A DNA stretch of 64,000 bases from Tragulus kanchil (GCA_022376925.1 JAIOJX010000004.1:177845501-177909500), one strand, 5' to 3'; positions 1-11,452 are shown, numbered from the stretch's first letter. Notes: generated by a model not told the origin, from the sequence alone. Translations and numbers: made by a program.

Positions 1-1729
1 CCTGGCAGGGGCTGGATGGATGGTGCTTTGTGCACATGTGCATTCTTCAGGTAAAAATCTGTGTGTGTTCTGATGCTATGGGTCATGTCGATTTAAAAGT
101 CCTCACTGGAGGAGGAGAGACATGGTAGGTACTGTTCGATGGGCACAGAGTTTCAGTTTGGCAAGATGACAGACGTCAGTGAGGACAGCACCATCATGTG
201 AACGTACTTCATGCCACTGATGGTGATGTGTACATCAGCTGTGCTGCATCACCCTCCCTGGCGTGCCCACGCCTCCACCCTCCCCCTCCCAGCCAACGCT
301 GTATGAAACGTCAGATCATCAGCCACGGAGCAGAAACAGTTAACTCCCAGGTAGCCTCACTGAAAGCCTGCTGTGTCCCTGAGTGCGCTACTGTCTTCAC
401 TCAGCTGCTCCCTCAGCAGTCTTCCTAGAATTTGCTCTCGTTATTAATTTGTAAGTAACAAAAAGAAAGTCACAGCAGACTAAACAATGCAAATGTACTA
501 AAAATGTTAGTATGTTTACTGAATAGTTTGTGATTGGACTTAAGAAAAGTCCTTTAAGAGGGAAAACTGAATGAGTACCTAAACAAAATGTCTCAAGAAA
601 ATGATAGTTTGAGAGATCTGTTAGTCTAAAAAAGCTATCAGCCTTAGTTACATCTACATTTTCATTCTTATTCTATTCATTATAACTGGAAAGATACATG
701 GACAGCTAGTGTCTTCACCCTGTACAAGTTAACATCTGGTTTTCTTAAAATACAATGTCTGTATGTCCATACTTTCCCTCTTGACTCCTCCTTGTGACCC
801 AAGCTGGTTTGTATTAGGAGTCAAGAAAAAGAGTTTGACGCCAAGGCGTGTTATTTCGAGAGGAGCCTATTTAACCCGGTCATTACTCTCTGTGTGGATA
901 CAGGAAGGAGCTCATCCACGCGCACTTTCATCTGCTTGTTTCATTGTGTAAAGGACACGGGGTCCCCAAACGGAAAGAAGCCAGCAGAAGACACCATCAC
1001 CAAGCTTACTTCAAAGGAAGGCAAATGCTGTTTGTTTCTTCAGGGGACAAGCTAGCTTCTCTGCTGATCAAGGGACTAATCATCAGTTCCACTTTTATTT
1101 CCATGGAGGTGAGTGGATCTATGATGGGGACCCTGGCAGGGGCTGGAGGGGATGGTGCTTTGTGCACATGTGCATTCTTCAGGTAAAAATCTGTGTGTGT
1201 TCTGATGCTATGGGTCATGTCGATTTAAAAAGTCCTCACTGGAGGGAGGAGAGACATGGTAGGTACTGTTCCATGGGCACAGAGTTTCAGTTTGGCAAGA
1301 TGACAGACGTCAGTGAGGACAGCACCATCATGTGAACGTACTTCATGCCACTGATGGTGATGTGTACATCAGCTGTGCTGCATCACCCTCCCTGGCGTGC
1401 CCACGCCTCCACCCTCCCCCTCCCAGCCAACGCTGTATGAAACGTCAGATCATCAGCCACGGAGCAGAAACAGTTAACTCCCAGGTAGCCTCACTGAAAG
1501 CCTGCTGTGTCCCTGAGTGCGCTACTGTCTTCACTCAGCTGCTCCCTCAGCAGTCTTCCTAGAATTTGCTCTCGTTATTAATTTGTAAGTAACAAAAAGA
1601 AAGTCACAGCAGACTAAACAATGCAAATGTACTAAAAATGTTAGTATGTTTACTGAATAGTTTGTGATTGGACTTAAGAAAAGTCCTTTAAGAGGGAAAA
1701 CTGAATGAGTACCTAAACAAAATGTCTCA
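1..1729. repeat. Tandem duplication D1, unit about 1,134 bp
   Basis: Positions 1-594 recur at about 1131-1729 with an offset of 1,134 and only single-base differences (mostly homopolymer length). The first unit begins before the window, so 595-1130 has no visible partner. Junction at about 594/595. Intronic sequence only. Confidence 0.9.
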
Positions 1730-2100
1730 AACAGAAACAACCTGTATTCTCAGGCTAAAAGAGAGTAATTGTATTCAGAACAAACCCCACAGGCCAAGCG
1801 GATGAAGGCACAGCCCTTGGCCAACTGAAGACCTTCTAAGATAGAGTCTGGCATGCGTAAACTAGGAGTTTTAGTTGTGAAGCCTTTAGCAGGGCAACAA
1901 GGCTCCCCCGTGTGCAAATTAAATACGGCTGCCCACCATCTCTCCTTGCCCCCCCCCCCCCCCCACCCCCGATCCAATGTATTTGTTGAATGAGAGGCTG
2001 GAATGAAAAAAAGAGGACTTCTTCTGAGAGTCATTCAGGCTCTAGACTGAAAATCAAAATCCTCATTGAATTATGCAAATCAACAGAGAAACTAAGATGC
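595..2100. other. Intron, nothing recognised outside the D1 repeat
   Basis: AT-rich sequence without exon-like conservation that I can detect on either strand. The short frames here contain no TNRC6B residues; the next downstream exon is not present. Confidence 0.6.
1949..1970. repeat. Poly-C tract
   Basis: Sixteen C, one A, five C. Simple intronic homopolymer and a likely site of sequencing length errors. Confidence 0.9.
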
Positions 2101-2669
2101 TCTATGATCCAGAAAAGAAAAAGTGTAGAACACAAATGGTATAGGCCATAGATAAATCACCTCATTGCTAATGCAGGATTAAGCACTGGCACCTCATTTT
2201 TGTTGGGAAAAGGGTTCTGGGCCTTGGAATTTCCCAAATCAGATAAAAATTGAGGCATGCTGATTGTCACTGGAGAAACCGTATTATTGTGCTTTCCCTT
2301 CTACACATTCAGGGGGATCTACTCTAAGGACTGACTGGGCTTTAGAATGCAAACGCATAAAACATTTATAAAAGGAGCCCTAAAAGTTCCCAAAGAATTA
2401 TTACAGCATGGAAACCAAAGTGAGAAGAAAAATCTCGTTTCTTTGAAAAATTCCAGTTTACCCACAGAGAGTTTTCTAGTTACAGACTTCAAGGTCATGA
2501 GGAAGGAAGACGAGAGGTAAAGAGGAAGTCGCTACGTCCTTAAGAAAGCATTTTCCCCTGCACGGAGGACCGCAGGGCCCCCAGCCACCTGGCTTCCTCC
2601 ACTAAAGCACTCTCAATTCTGCCTTCTGGGGATGAATGAGCAAGCTGAGACGTTTCTAATGCGGCCTAC

Positions 2670-2845
2670 CTTCATTTGTTTCTTTCCTCCTTGTCCCCAG
2701 CTTGCTGAGTTGTGGGAGGAAGCGCTTCCCTGAGAGCCGGCGGTGTTCCAGACTCCTCCATCCTCCTCCTCTTCCCAGCTGGGATGGCGAGTTCCTGCCA
2801 CGGGTCCATCACTCTCCCCCCAGCCGTCTTGCATAGATTTGGAAT
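2670..2845 (-). CDS. TNRC6B: TNRC6[11 protein letters not shown] exon (176 nt), intact copy
   Basis: Acceptor CTTGAAG ends at 2846 and donor GTAGGC starts at 2669. Two bases complete an asparagine codon, then 58 codons read [40 protein letters not shown] and on to GQGGKKQMK, ending in phase 0. The [10 protein letters not shown] and [13 protein letters not shown] motifs match TNRC6B. The next exon in the protein (starting CSLKGG in human) is not found between 1 and 2669. Confidence 0.94.
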
Positions 2846-3749
2846 CTTCAAGAAAAGAAAGAGCCAATTGTATGCAATGGCTATATATTACAAAACCCAG
2901 AATCATTCCTTGTTAATGCAGCATTTTAGCATATTTGTAATTGTATCCAATATCTATGTAGAGCAAGGCAAATATTTTACCAGCTTTAGAATTGAAACCC
3001 CAAAAGGGTTCACAATACAGAGTAAGTTCATAAACCACAATTTAAGATTCCCTGGCTTTTAGTTTAATGATTTTACCCCATACACTTAAGTTGAAAGAAA
3101 TCCCCCAAATGAAAAGAACCTATCACTACTTAGAAGAAATATCACAGCTCAATTAAGAGAAATCTGTTACACTTATGAGAATGATCCAGAAAAGAAAAAG
3201 TGTAAAAAAAACACAAATGGTATAGGCCATAGATAAATCACCTCATTGCTAATGCAGGATTAAGCACTGGCACCTCATTTTTGTTGGGAAAAGGGTTCTG
3301 GGCCTTGGAATTTCCCAAATCAGATAAAAATTGAGGCATGCTGATTGTCACTGGAGAAACCGTATTATTGTGCTTTCCCTTCTACACATTCAGGGGGATC
3401 TACTCTAAGGACTGACTGGGCTTTAGAATGCAAACGCATAAAACATTTATAAAAGGAGCCTAAAAGTTCCCAAAGAATTATTACAGCATGGAAACCAAAG
3501 TGAGAAGAAAAATCTCGTTTCTTTGAAAAATTCCAGTTTACCCACAGAGAGTTTTCTAGTTACAGACTTCAAGGTCATGAGGAAGGAAGACGAGAGGTAA
3601 AGAGGAAGTCGCTACGTCCTTAAGAAAGCATTTTCCCCTGCACGGAGGACCGCAGGGCCCCCAGCCACCTGGCTTCCTCCACTAAAGCACTCTCAATTCT
3701 GCCTTCTGGGGATGAATGAGCAAGCTGAGACGTTTCTAATGCGGCCTAC

Positions 3750-3923
3750 CTTCATTTGTTTCTTTCCTCCTTGTCCCCAGCTTGCTGAGTTGTGGGAGGA
3801 AGCGCTTCCCTGAGAGCGCGGTGTTCCAGACCCCTCAATCCCCCTCCTCTTCCCAACTGGGACGGCGAGTTCCTGCCACGGGTCCATCACTCTCCCCCCA
3901 GCCGTCTTGCATAGATTTGGAAT
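3750..3923 (-). pseudogene. TNRC6B: TNRC6[11 protein letters not shown] exon, frameshifted copy
   Basis: Repeat of the 2670-2845 exon at +1,080, but 174 nt long. Two bases are missing and several substitutions cluster at about 3815-3865, so the frame holds only for the 3' part ([26 protein letters not shown]). The remaining sequence and both splice sites are intact. A third fragment, only the acceptor and about 10 exon bases, appears at about 5035-5046. The clustering of errors within 100 bases of the start of the next duplication suggests sequencing or stitching error, not decay. Confidence 0.88.
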
Positions 3924-4569
3924 CTTCAAGAAAAGAAAGAGCCAATTGTATGCAATGGCTATATATTACAAAACCCAGAATCATTCCTTGTTAATGCAGC
4001 ATTTTAGCATATTTGTAATTGTATCCAATATCTATGTAGAGCAAGGCAAATATTTTACCAGCTTTAGAATTGAAACCCCAAAAGGGTTCACAATACAGAG
4101 TAAGTTCATAAACCACAATTTAAGATTCCCTGGCTTTTAGTTTAATGATTTTACCCCATACACTTAAGTTGAAAGAAATCCCCCAAATGAAAAGAACCTA
4201 TCACTACTTAGAAGAAATATCACAGCTCAATTAAGAGAAATCTGTTACACTTATGAGAATGCTATATCGCACGTCTTTATTTTACCCTACTAAAATATGT
4301 GGTGCACTTTATTACAGACTTTACAAATATGAAGTATGATAAAGAACAACTTGTTTGGGGTAAAGAAAAGAACATGAAAAATGGAAGGTGAAAAGAAAAG
4401 TGTATTAGATTTTGAATATCAAAATTACAGTGAGAGAAGAGAAATTCAGAGATAGCCATGAAAATGTGAAAGCTATTATATTAACACACTTGAAATGTAG
4501 GTACTAGATACTAAAAAGATCCTAGGCAAAGACAATGTCTAAGTAATGGCTTTTAAAAGACATGCGTGG

Positions 4570-4816
4570 AGGGCTTCCTTGGCGGTCCAGTGGGTGAAGA
4601 GTCCGCCTTGCAGTGCAGGGGGCACCAGTTTGACCCCTGGCCCGGAAGGATCCCACATGCTGCAGAGCAGCTGGACTGGTGTGTCCAATTGCGAACTGGT
4701 GCTCTGGGGCGCACGCGCCCAGAGTCGGTGCTCTGCAGCGACAGAGACCGCTGCGATGGGGGACTCACACAGGCCAAAGAATAAAGATGAATGAAAATAA
4801 GTGAATGAAAAAACCA
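4570..4816 (+). mobile_element. CHR-type tRNA-Glu SINE
   Basis: Begins GGGCTTCCTTGGCGGTCCAG with a tRNA-like A box (GGTCCAGTGGGTGAAG) and a B-box-like CAGTTTGACCCCTGG, followed by the CHR body ending AGGCCAAAGAATAAAGATG and an AT-rich tail. Confidence 0.85.
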
Positions 4817-4827
4817 ATAACGAAGGT

Positions 4828-4990
4828 ACTTTTCCTGCTGGCTCAGTGGCTAACACTCCATGCTCCCATACAGGGGCTTGGGTTCGATCTGTAATTGGGG
4901 AATTAAATCCCACGTGCCACAACTATGAGTTCAGAATCTTCACCTAAGACCTGGCACAGCCAAATATTTAATACATAAAATAAAATAAAA
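4828..4990 (+). mobile_element. CHR-2-like SINE
   Basis: Pol III promoter remnants (GGCTCAGTGGCTAA, GGGTTCGATCTG) then the CHR-2 3' part AATCCCACGTGCCACAAC and an (AAAAT)n tail. Confidence 0.78.
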
Positions 4991-5690
4991 GACAGGAGCA
5001 GGAAATGTGGGAGACAGACCATGGGGAAGGTAAATTTGGAATCTTCAAGAAAAGAAAGAGCCAATTGTATGCAATGGCTATATATTACAAAACCCAGAAT
5101 CATTCCTTGTTAATGCAGCATTTTAGCATATTTGTAATTGTATCCAATATCTATGTAGAGCAAGGCAAATATTTTACCAGCTTTAGAATTGAAACCCCAA
5201 AAGGGTTCACAATACAGAGTAAGTTCATAAACCACAATTTAAGATTCCCTGGCTTTTAGTTTAATGATTTTACCCCATACACTTAAGTTGAAAGAAATCC
5301 CCCAAATGAAAAGAACCTATCACTACTTAGAAGAAATATCACAGCTCAATTAAGAGAAATCTGTTACACTTATGAGAATGCTATATCGCACGTCTTTATT
5401 TTACCCTACTAAAATATGTGGTGCACTTTATTACAGACTTTACAAATATGAAGTATGATAAAGAACAACTTGTTTGGGGTAAAGAAAAGAACATGAAAAA
5501 TGGAAGGTGAAAAGAAAAGTGTATTAGATTTTGAATATCAAAATTACAGTGAGAGAAGAGAAATTCAGAGATAGCCATGAAAATGTGAAAGCTATTATAT
5601 TAACACACTTGAAATGTAGGTACTAGATACTAAAAAGATCCTAGGCAAAGACAATGTCTAAGTAATGGCTTTTAAAAGACATGCGTAGGA

Positions 5691-5936
5691 GGGCTTCCTT
5701 GGCGGTCCAGTGGGTGAAGAGTCCGCCTTGCAGTGCAGGGGGCACCAGTTTGACCCCTGGCCCGGAAGGATCCCACATGCTGCAGAGCAGCTGGACTGGT
5801 GTGTCCAATTGCGAACTGGTGCTCTGGGGCGCACGCGCCCAGAGTCGGTGCTCTGCAGCGACAGAGACCGCTGCGATGGGGGACTCACACAGGCCAAAGA
5901 ATAAAGATGAATGAAAATAAGTGAATGAAAAAACCA
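5691..5936 (+). mobile_element. CHR-type SINE, copy from D3
   Basis: Same element as at 4570-4816, repeated with the surrounding intron. Confidence 0.85.
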
Positions 5937-5948
5937 ATAACGAAGGTA

Positions 5949-6110
5949 CTTTTCCTGCTGGCTCAGTGGCTAACACTCCATGCTCCCATACAGGGGCTTG
6001 GGTTCGATCTGTAATTGGGGAATTAAATCCCACGTGCCACAACTATGAGTTCAGAATCTTCACCTAAGACCTGGCACAGCCAAATATTTAATACATAAAA
6101 TAAAATAAAA
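5949..6110 (+). mobile_element. CHR-2-like SINE, second copy
   Basis: Repeat of 4828-4990 through D3. Confidence 0.78.
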
Positions 6111-6380
6111 GACAGGAGCAGGAAATGTGGGAGACAGACCATGGAAGGAAGGACAAAGACAGGGAAACCAGGGCTCGACTGTTTGAGGAAGTAGGTTATC
6201 ATCAGTCTCCACAGTCCATTCCACCAACATGTCCCTTTCAACAAAGATCTTTGATGTGGAGATTGGGATAAATCCTTAATCGCCTTCTGAAAAATATTGT
6301 ATGGATACACTTTCTGGTAATGATGGAAGAAGGGAAACAGACTATCCCACTTAGAAGCTCCATGAGAAGATGTGAAAAGT

Positions 6381-6583
6381 ACTGTTTGCTCAGTTGTGTC
6401 TGACCCTTTGTGACCCCACAGATTGTAGCCAGCTAGACTCCACTGTTCATGAGATTCTCCAGGCAAGCATAATGGAGTGGGTTGCCACTTCCTTCTGCAG
6501 GGGATCTTCCCAATCTAGGGATCGAACCCAGGTCTCCTACGCTGAAGGCAGATTCTTTACCATCTGAGCCACCAGGGAAGCCC
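6381..6583 (-). mobile_element. Bov-tA SINE
   Basis: Reverse complement starts GGGCTTCCCTGGTGGCTCAG with B box GGGTTCGATCC, followed by the BovB-derived part (minus strand of GTCTGACCCTTTGTGACCCC). Ruminant-specific family. Confidence 0.88.
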
Positions 6584-6842
6584 ATAAGCTCTAGCCACAC
6601 CTTCAATTTACCAAATGACAAGACATTTATGAAGAGGGAGCTATTTGATCCAGATAGCTTCACAAGAAGAGTCTAGAGCCAGAGAAGTAGCTTTTCCAGG
6701 CCTTTCTGCTGCCAGGCCCAGGGACCAGGCCTATGACATCATCCAGGCACCCCTTCAAGTATGCAGGATGCTAGGCAGTTGATTTCCTCAGACTGTGGCA
6801 TCATCTATCCAGCAATGCCCAGGTGAACCTGATGAACCCTTG

Positions 6843-7015
6843 AGCCCGGAAGGATCCCACATGCTGCAGAGCAGCTGGACTGGTGTGTCCAATTGCGAAC
6901 TGGTGCTCTGGGCGCGCGCCCAGAGTCGGTGCTCTGCAGCGACAGAGACCGCTCGATGGGGACTCACACAGGCCAAAGAATAAAGATGAATGAAAATAAG
7001 TGAATGAAAAAACCA
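6843..7015 (+). mobile_element. CHR-type SINE, 5'-truncated third copy from D4
   Basis: Begins inside the element at GCCCGGAAGGATCCC, at the D4 junction. Deletions at 6909-6962 relative to the other two copies. Confidence 0.82.
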
Positions 7016-7027
7016 ATAACGAAGGTA

Positions 7028-7190
7028 CTTTTCCTGCTGGCTCAGTGGCTAACACTCCATGCTCCCATACAGGGGCTTGGGTTCGATCTGTAATTGGGGA
7101 ATTAAATCCCACGTGCCACAACTATGAGTTCAGAATCTTCACCTAAGACCTGGCACAGCCAAATATTTAATACATAAAATAAAATAAAAG
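7028..7190 (+). mobile_element. CHR-2-like SINE, third copy
   Basis: Repeat of the same element through D4. Confidence 0.78.
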
Positions 7191-7459
7191 ACAGGAGCAG
7201 GAAATGTGGGAGACAGACCATGGAAGGAAGGACAAAGACAGGGAAACCAGGGCTCGACTGTTTGAGGAAGTAGGTTATCATCAGTCTCCACAGTCCATTC
7301 CACCAACATGTCCCTTTCAACAAAGATCTTTGATGTGGAGATTGGGATAAATCCTTAATCGCCTTCTGAAAAATATTGTATGGATACACTTTCTGGTAAT
7401 GATGGAAGAAGGGAAACAGACTATCCCACTTAGAAGCTCCATGAGAAGATGTGAAAAGT

Positions 7460-7662
7460 ACTGTTTGCTCAGTTGTGTCTGACCCTTTGTGACCCCACAG
7501 ATTGTAGCCAGCTAGACTCCACTGTTCATGAGATTCTCCAGGCAAGCATAATGGAGTGGGTTGCCACTTCCTTCTGCAGGGGATCTTCCCAATCTAGGGA
7601 TCGAACCCAGGTCTCCTACGCTGAAGGCAGATTCTTTACCATCTGAGCCACCAGGGAAGCCC
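7460..7662 (-). mobile_element. Bov-tA SINE, copy from D4
   Basis: Identical to 6381-6583 at +1,079. Confidence 0.88.
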
Positions 7663-7920
7663 ATAAGCTCTAGCCACACCTTCAATTTACCAAATGACAA
7701 GACATTTATGAAGAGGGAGCTATTTGATCCAGATAGCTTCACAAGAAGAGTCTAGAGCCAGAGAAGTAGCTTTTCCAGGCCTTTCTGCTGCCAGGCCCAG
7801 GGACCAGGCCTATGACATCATCCAGGCACCCCTTCAAGTATGCAGGATGCTAGGCAGTTGATTTCCTCAGACTGTGGCATCATCTATCCAGCAATGCCCA
7901 GGTGAACCTGATGAACCCTT

Positions 7921-8700
7921 GATGGGGTTCACTGAGCCCCGTCCCTTGCAGGGGCTTGGTGACTGTGCAGCAAGAAGCAGGGCCTGGGTGCTATTCTCCC
8001 TGCTGCTGGATAATCATGACCATTTCTCTTGCACAGAAGATTGCCCACTATAACGTAAGCACAGGCTTTACACATCCTCTGACCAACAACAGGAATTAAA
8101 GACCCACCATCAGTAACATCCTAACCCCTTTAAGGAACGAAGACATGCACAGAACCCTCCGTCTAGACAAAGGACCTGCACTTTTAACAAATGACTTCCT
8201 GTAGAGAGATTAAAAAAAAAAAAAAAAAAAGAGCTCCAGTATTGAAATCACAGAGCTCACTCCAGATTTAAGACATTTGCCGTCCAGACAAGATCACAGG
8301 TTAACCATCAGCACTGATCAGTATGCTGTGACGATCTAGCCCTTCTCCCCTGACTATAACACATTCAAATGATCCAGAGAAAGGGAAAAGGCAATTACAG
8401 CTTTAGCTACAGATACAGATGATGCGGGAGAATAGACGCCTTTTTAAAATCTGGAGAAAAGTGAGTGCTCTGTGATGGAAGAAAGATGACCCCAAAGTTG
8501 GGAAAGACCCATTAAAAAACCCCAAAGTACTGCTAAAGTGCTTCCTTGTGCCAAATGTCTGGTTCATGCTTTCCAATAGTGTTCTGGATCTATTCCAAGT
8601 CTACAGAATGGTATTTCCCATGATGATACAACCAATTTTACAATGAAAGTCAAGATGAGATCAAATTCTTTATGAAGCTATTTCTATGACATGAAAGAGA
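7921..8700. other. Intron, no recognised element
   Basis: Single-copy between duplications D4 and D5. It holds a poly-A run at 8212 and otherwise nothing I can identify. Confidence 0.6.
8212..8231. repeat. Poly-A tract
   Basis: About 19 consecutive A in intron, with no clear SINE body upstream. Confidence 0.85.
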
Positions 8701-8958
8701 TTTGTCATTTTTAGAATGCAGTCAAGTTACACAGGCACAAGAGTGAATTTCCAGAATACAGACAGCTAAGATGATACTGTTTCCTATGGCATAGTTAGAA
8801 TCATAAATATCATTAAAATAAACTTGATAATGGAGTTTTGTATTTCTGTTCCAATTCTGAGTATTCAGTCTGACCACATCTTTTAATCAAAAGACAATTC
8901 CTTAACTCTGCAATATGGTATAAAGGAGATGTTGAAATACTTAAGAAAACTACAAACA

Positions 8959-9209
8959 GGGCTTCCCTGGTGGTCCTGTGGGTAAAGACACTGCCCTGCA
9001 GTGCAAGGGGCACTGGTTCGATCCCTGGCCTGGGAAGATCCCACATGCCGCCGAGCAGATGGACTGATGTGTCCAACTACCGAGCCGAAACTCTGGAGCA
9101 AGCGAGGCCAGTGTGATGAGAGGCTCACACAGGCCAAAGAACAAAGATGGAAATAAATGAAAGACAACAGAAGTGGCAAAAAAAAAAAAAAAAAGAAAAA
9201 AAACAACCC
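8959..9209 (+). mobile_element. CHR-type SINE with 13-bp target-site duplication
   Basis: Starts GGGCTTCCCTGGTGGTCCTG, B box GGTTCGATCCC, ends in a long A-run. Flanked by the direct repeat AAAACTACAAACA at 8946-8958 and 9210-9222, a genuine retrotransposition signature. Confidence 0.92.
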
Positions 9210-9688
9210 AAAACTACAAACAAGTGAAAACAGGCACTTGAAATTAAAAATTTCAACTGAGGACCATCCAGTGGGACGTTCTGTAGTATCCGTTTACGAA
9301 GTCTTGCAAATCCCTGTGACCACACACTACCAGCTAGATCGAGTACAGCTTTGATTTTCAGTGATTATGAGTAACTGTGATGTGCTTTGTTTAAAAAATT
9401 CAAGTGAAGAAATCTTTGTTTGGTTCAAGAAACCTTAAATGTCCCTATGTAGGTGGGTGTAGGAGAAGAGAGACAAAGGGGAAAGGAAGGAACAGAAGGA
9501 TGAAGTCACTGGGCAGCAGAGACCTTGTTCCATGTTAAAAGCCAGGAACTTTTAAAAATTTTAAATTATACCACCATGAGAGTAGAAATGCAAAATAGAT
9601 ATGGTGAGCAATATTTAGCTTACTGAAGGAAAAAAGCACCATATCAAAATTTCGCTTCTGGCCAGGCACTAAACCTAAGTTAAAATGA

Positions 9689-9825
9689 GGGATTCCCTGG
9701 CGATCCAGGAGCAAAGACTTCACGCTCCTAATACAGAGGGCCCAGGTTTGATCCCTGGTCAGGGAACTAAGATCCCACATGCCATAAGGAAGAGCAGCTG
9801 AGCTGCAGCCAAGACCCAGCACAGC
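9689..9825 (+). mobile_element. CHR-2-like SINE
   Basis: GGGATTCCCTGGCGATCCAG start, B box GGTTTGATCCC, 3' part AAGATCCCACATGCC and CCAAGACCCAGCACAGC. The tail is lost at the D5 junction in this copy. Confidence 0.83.
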
Positions 9826-10071
9826 GGAAAACAAATTTTGAATTTGTCATTTTAGAATGCAGTCAAGTTACAGACAGGCTAAGATGATACTGTTTCCTAT
9901 GGCATAGTTAGAATCATAAATATCATTAAAATAAACTTGATAATGGAGTTTTGTATTTCTGTTCCAATTCTGAGTATTCAGTCTGACCACATCTTTTAAT
10001 CAAAAGACAATTCCTTAACTCTGCAATATGGTATAAAGGAGATGTTGAAATACTTAAGAAAACTACAAACA

Positions 10072-10319
10072 GGGCTTCCCTGGTGGTCCTGTGGGTAAAG
10101 ACACTGCCCTGCAGTGCAAGGGGCACTGGTTCGATCCCTGGCCTGGGAAGATCCCACATGCCGCCGAGCAGATGGACTGATGTGTCCAACTACCGAGCCG
10201 AAACTCTGGAGCAAGCGAGGCCAGTGTGATGAGAGGCTCACACAGGCCAAAGAACAAAGATGGAAATAAATGAAAGACAACAGAAGTGGCAAAAAAAAAA
10301 AAAAAAAAAAAAACAACCC
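10072..10319 (+). mobile_element. CHR-type SINE, copy from D5
   Basis: Same element with the same flanking repeats, so it was copied with its surroundings and not inserted twice. The A-run lacks the interrupting G seen in the first copy. Confidence 0.92.
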
Positions 10320-10798
10320 AAAACTACAAACAAGTGAAAACAGGCACTTGAAATTAAAAATTTCAACTGAGGACCATCCAGTGGGACGTTCTGTAGTATC
10401 CGTTTACGAAGTCTTGCAAATCCCTGTGACCACACACTACCAGCTAGATCGAGTACAGCTTTGATTTTCAGTGATTATGAGTAACTGTGATGTGCTTTGT
10501 TTAAAAAATTCAAGTGAAGAAATCTTTGTTTGGTTCAAGAAACCTTAAATGTCCCTATGTAGGTGGGTGTAGGAGAAGAGAGACAAAGGGGAAAGGAAGG
10601 AACAGAAGGATGAAGTCACTGGGCAGCAGAGACCTTGTTCCATGTTAAAAGCCAGGAACTTTTAAAAATTTTAAATTATACCACCATGAGAGTAGAAATG
10701 CAAAATAGATATGGTGAGCAATATTTAGCTTACTGAAGGAAAAAAGCACCATATCAAAATTTCGCTTCTGGCCAGGCACTAAACCTAAGTTAAAATGA

Positions 10799-10960
10799 GG
10801 GATTCCCTGGCGATCCAGGAGCAAAGACTTCACGCTCCTAATACAGAGGGCCCAGGTTTGATCCCTGGTCAGGGAACTAAGATCCCACATGCCATAAGGA
10901 AGAGCAGCTGAGCTGCAGCCAAGACCCAGCACAGCCAAGTGAGTAAGTATTTTTTAAAAA
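10799..10960 (+). mobile_element. CHR-2-like SINE, complete copy
   Basis: Repeat of the element at 9689, here with its AT-rich tail (AAGTGAGTAAGTATTTTTT). Confidence 0.83.
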
Positions 10961-10970
10961 ATGAAATCAC

Positions 10971-11217
10971 AGCCTTCCCTGGTGGTCCTGTGGGTAAAGA
11001 GTCTGCCTTGCAATGCAAGGGGCATCGGTTTGACCCCTTGTCCCGGAAGACCCCACATGCCGTGGAGTGGCTGGACAGGTGGGTTCAATTACGAGCCAGC
11101 GCTCAGGAGTGCATACGCCCAGAGTCAGTGCTCTGCAATGAGAGAGGCCACTGCGACAGGAGGCCCACACATGCCAAAGAATAAAGATGGATGAAAATAA
11201 TAAATAACTAAAAAAAA
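10971..11217 (+). mobile_element. CHR-type SINE inserted next to a CHR-2 tail
   Basis: AGCCTTCCCTGGTGGTCCTG start, body and A-rich tail as in the family. AAAAATGAAATC occurs just before it and again near 11237-11248, a probable target-site duplication, so it inserted into the tail of the older CHR-2 element. Confidence 0.86.
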
Positions 11218-11452
11218 GCTCGTGGCATGAAGTTAAAAAAAATGAAATCTATAATACTAACTTACACCTTTTAGTTCACTATAAGCACTTGACATATGCT
11301 AAGCCAAGTCCTTGCCATTAGCTACTAACTATTTACTAAAGGTCCAAGGTCCCAAATCTCATTGAAACAATAATGTTTAAAAAGAGCCCTCACCAAAACG
11401 TGTGACTCTCCAAATCAACAGAGATCCCTCAAACCCAGCACCATATACTTAC

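Larger units (their letters stand above)
2103..4261. repeat. Tandem duplication D2, unit about 1,080 bp
   Basis: 2103-3181 recurs at 3182-4261. It contains the 176-nt TNRC6B exon. The first bases of the second unit differ by a short A-rich insertion, and a noisy patch lies at 3815-3865. Confidence 0.93.
3916..6147. repeat. Tandem duplication D3, unit about 1,119 bp
   Basis: 3916-5028 recurs at 5035-6147. It overlaps the second unit of D2, so 3916-4261 exists three times (also at about 2836-3181). It carries two SINEs. Junction filler of a few bases near 5030. Confidence 0.93.
5760..7920. repeat. Tandem duplication D4, unit about 1,080 bp
   Basis: About 5760-6841 recurs at 6843-7920. It overlaps D3, so the CHR-type SINE near 5.9 kb has three copies. 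The first 130 bases of the second unit have four or more small deletions (for example at 6909-6962), the rest is identical. Confidence 0.92.
8701..10937. repeat. Tandem duplication D5, unit about 1,113 bp
   Basis: 8701-9825 recurs at 9842-10937. About 15 bases of unmatched filler sit at 9826-9840. The second unit lacks about 25 bases of the first unit in scattered deletions close to its start (9866-9880). A-run lengths differ inside the SINE. Confidence 0.92.

Noticed and set aside
4539..4922. 127-codon minus-strand frame and its repeats at 5641 and 6801
   Set aside because: It runs through a CHR-type SINE and a CHR-2-like SINE. Frames of this kind recur at nearly every SINE in the window (8883, 26721, 44780, 62189).
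6023..6466. 147-codon minus-strand frame (twin at 7102)
   Set aside because: It begins inside a Bov-tA SINE and continues into intron. No domain, no splice context, and no relation to TNRC6B.
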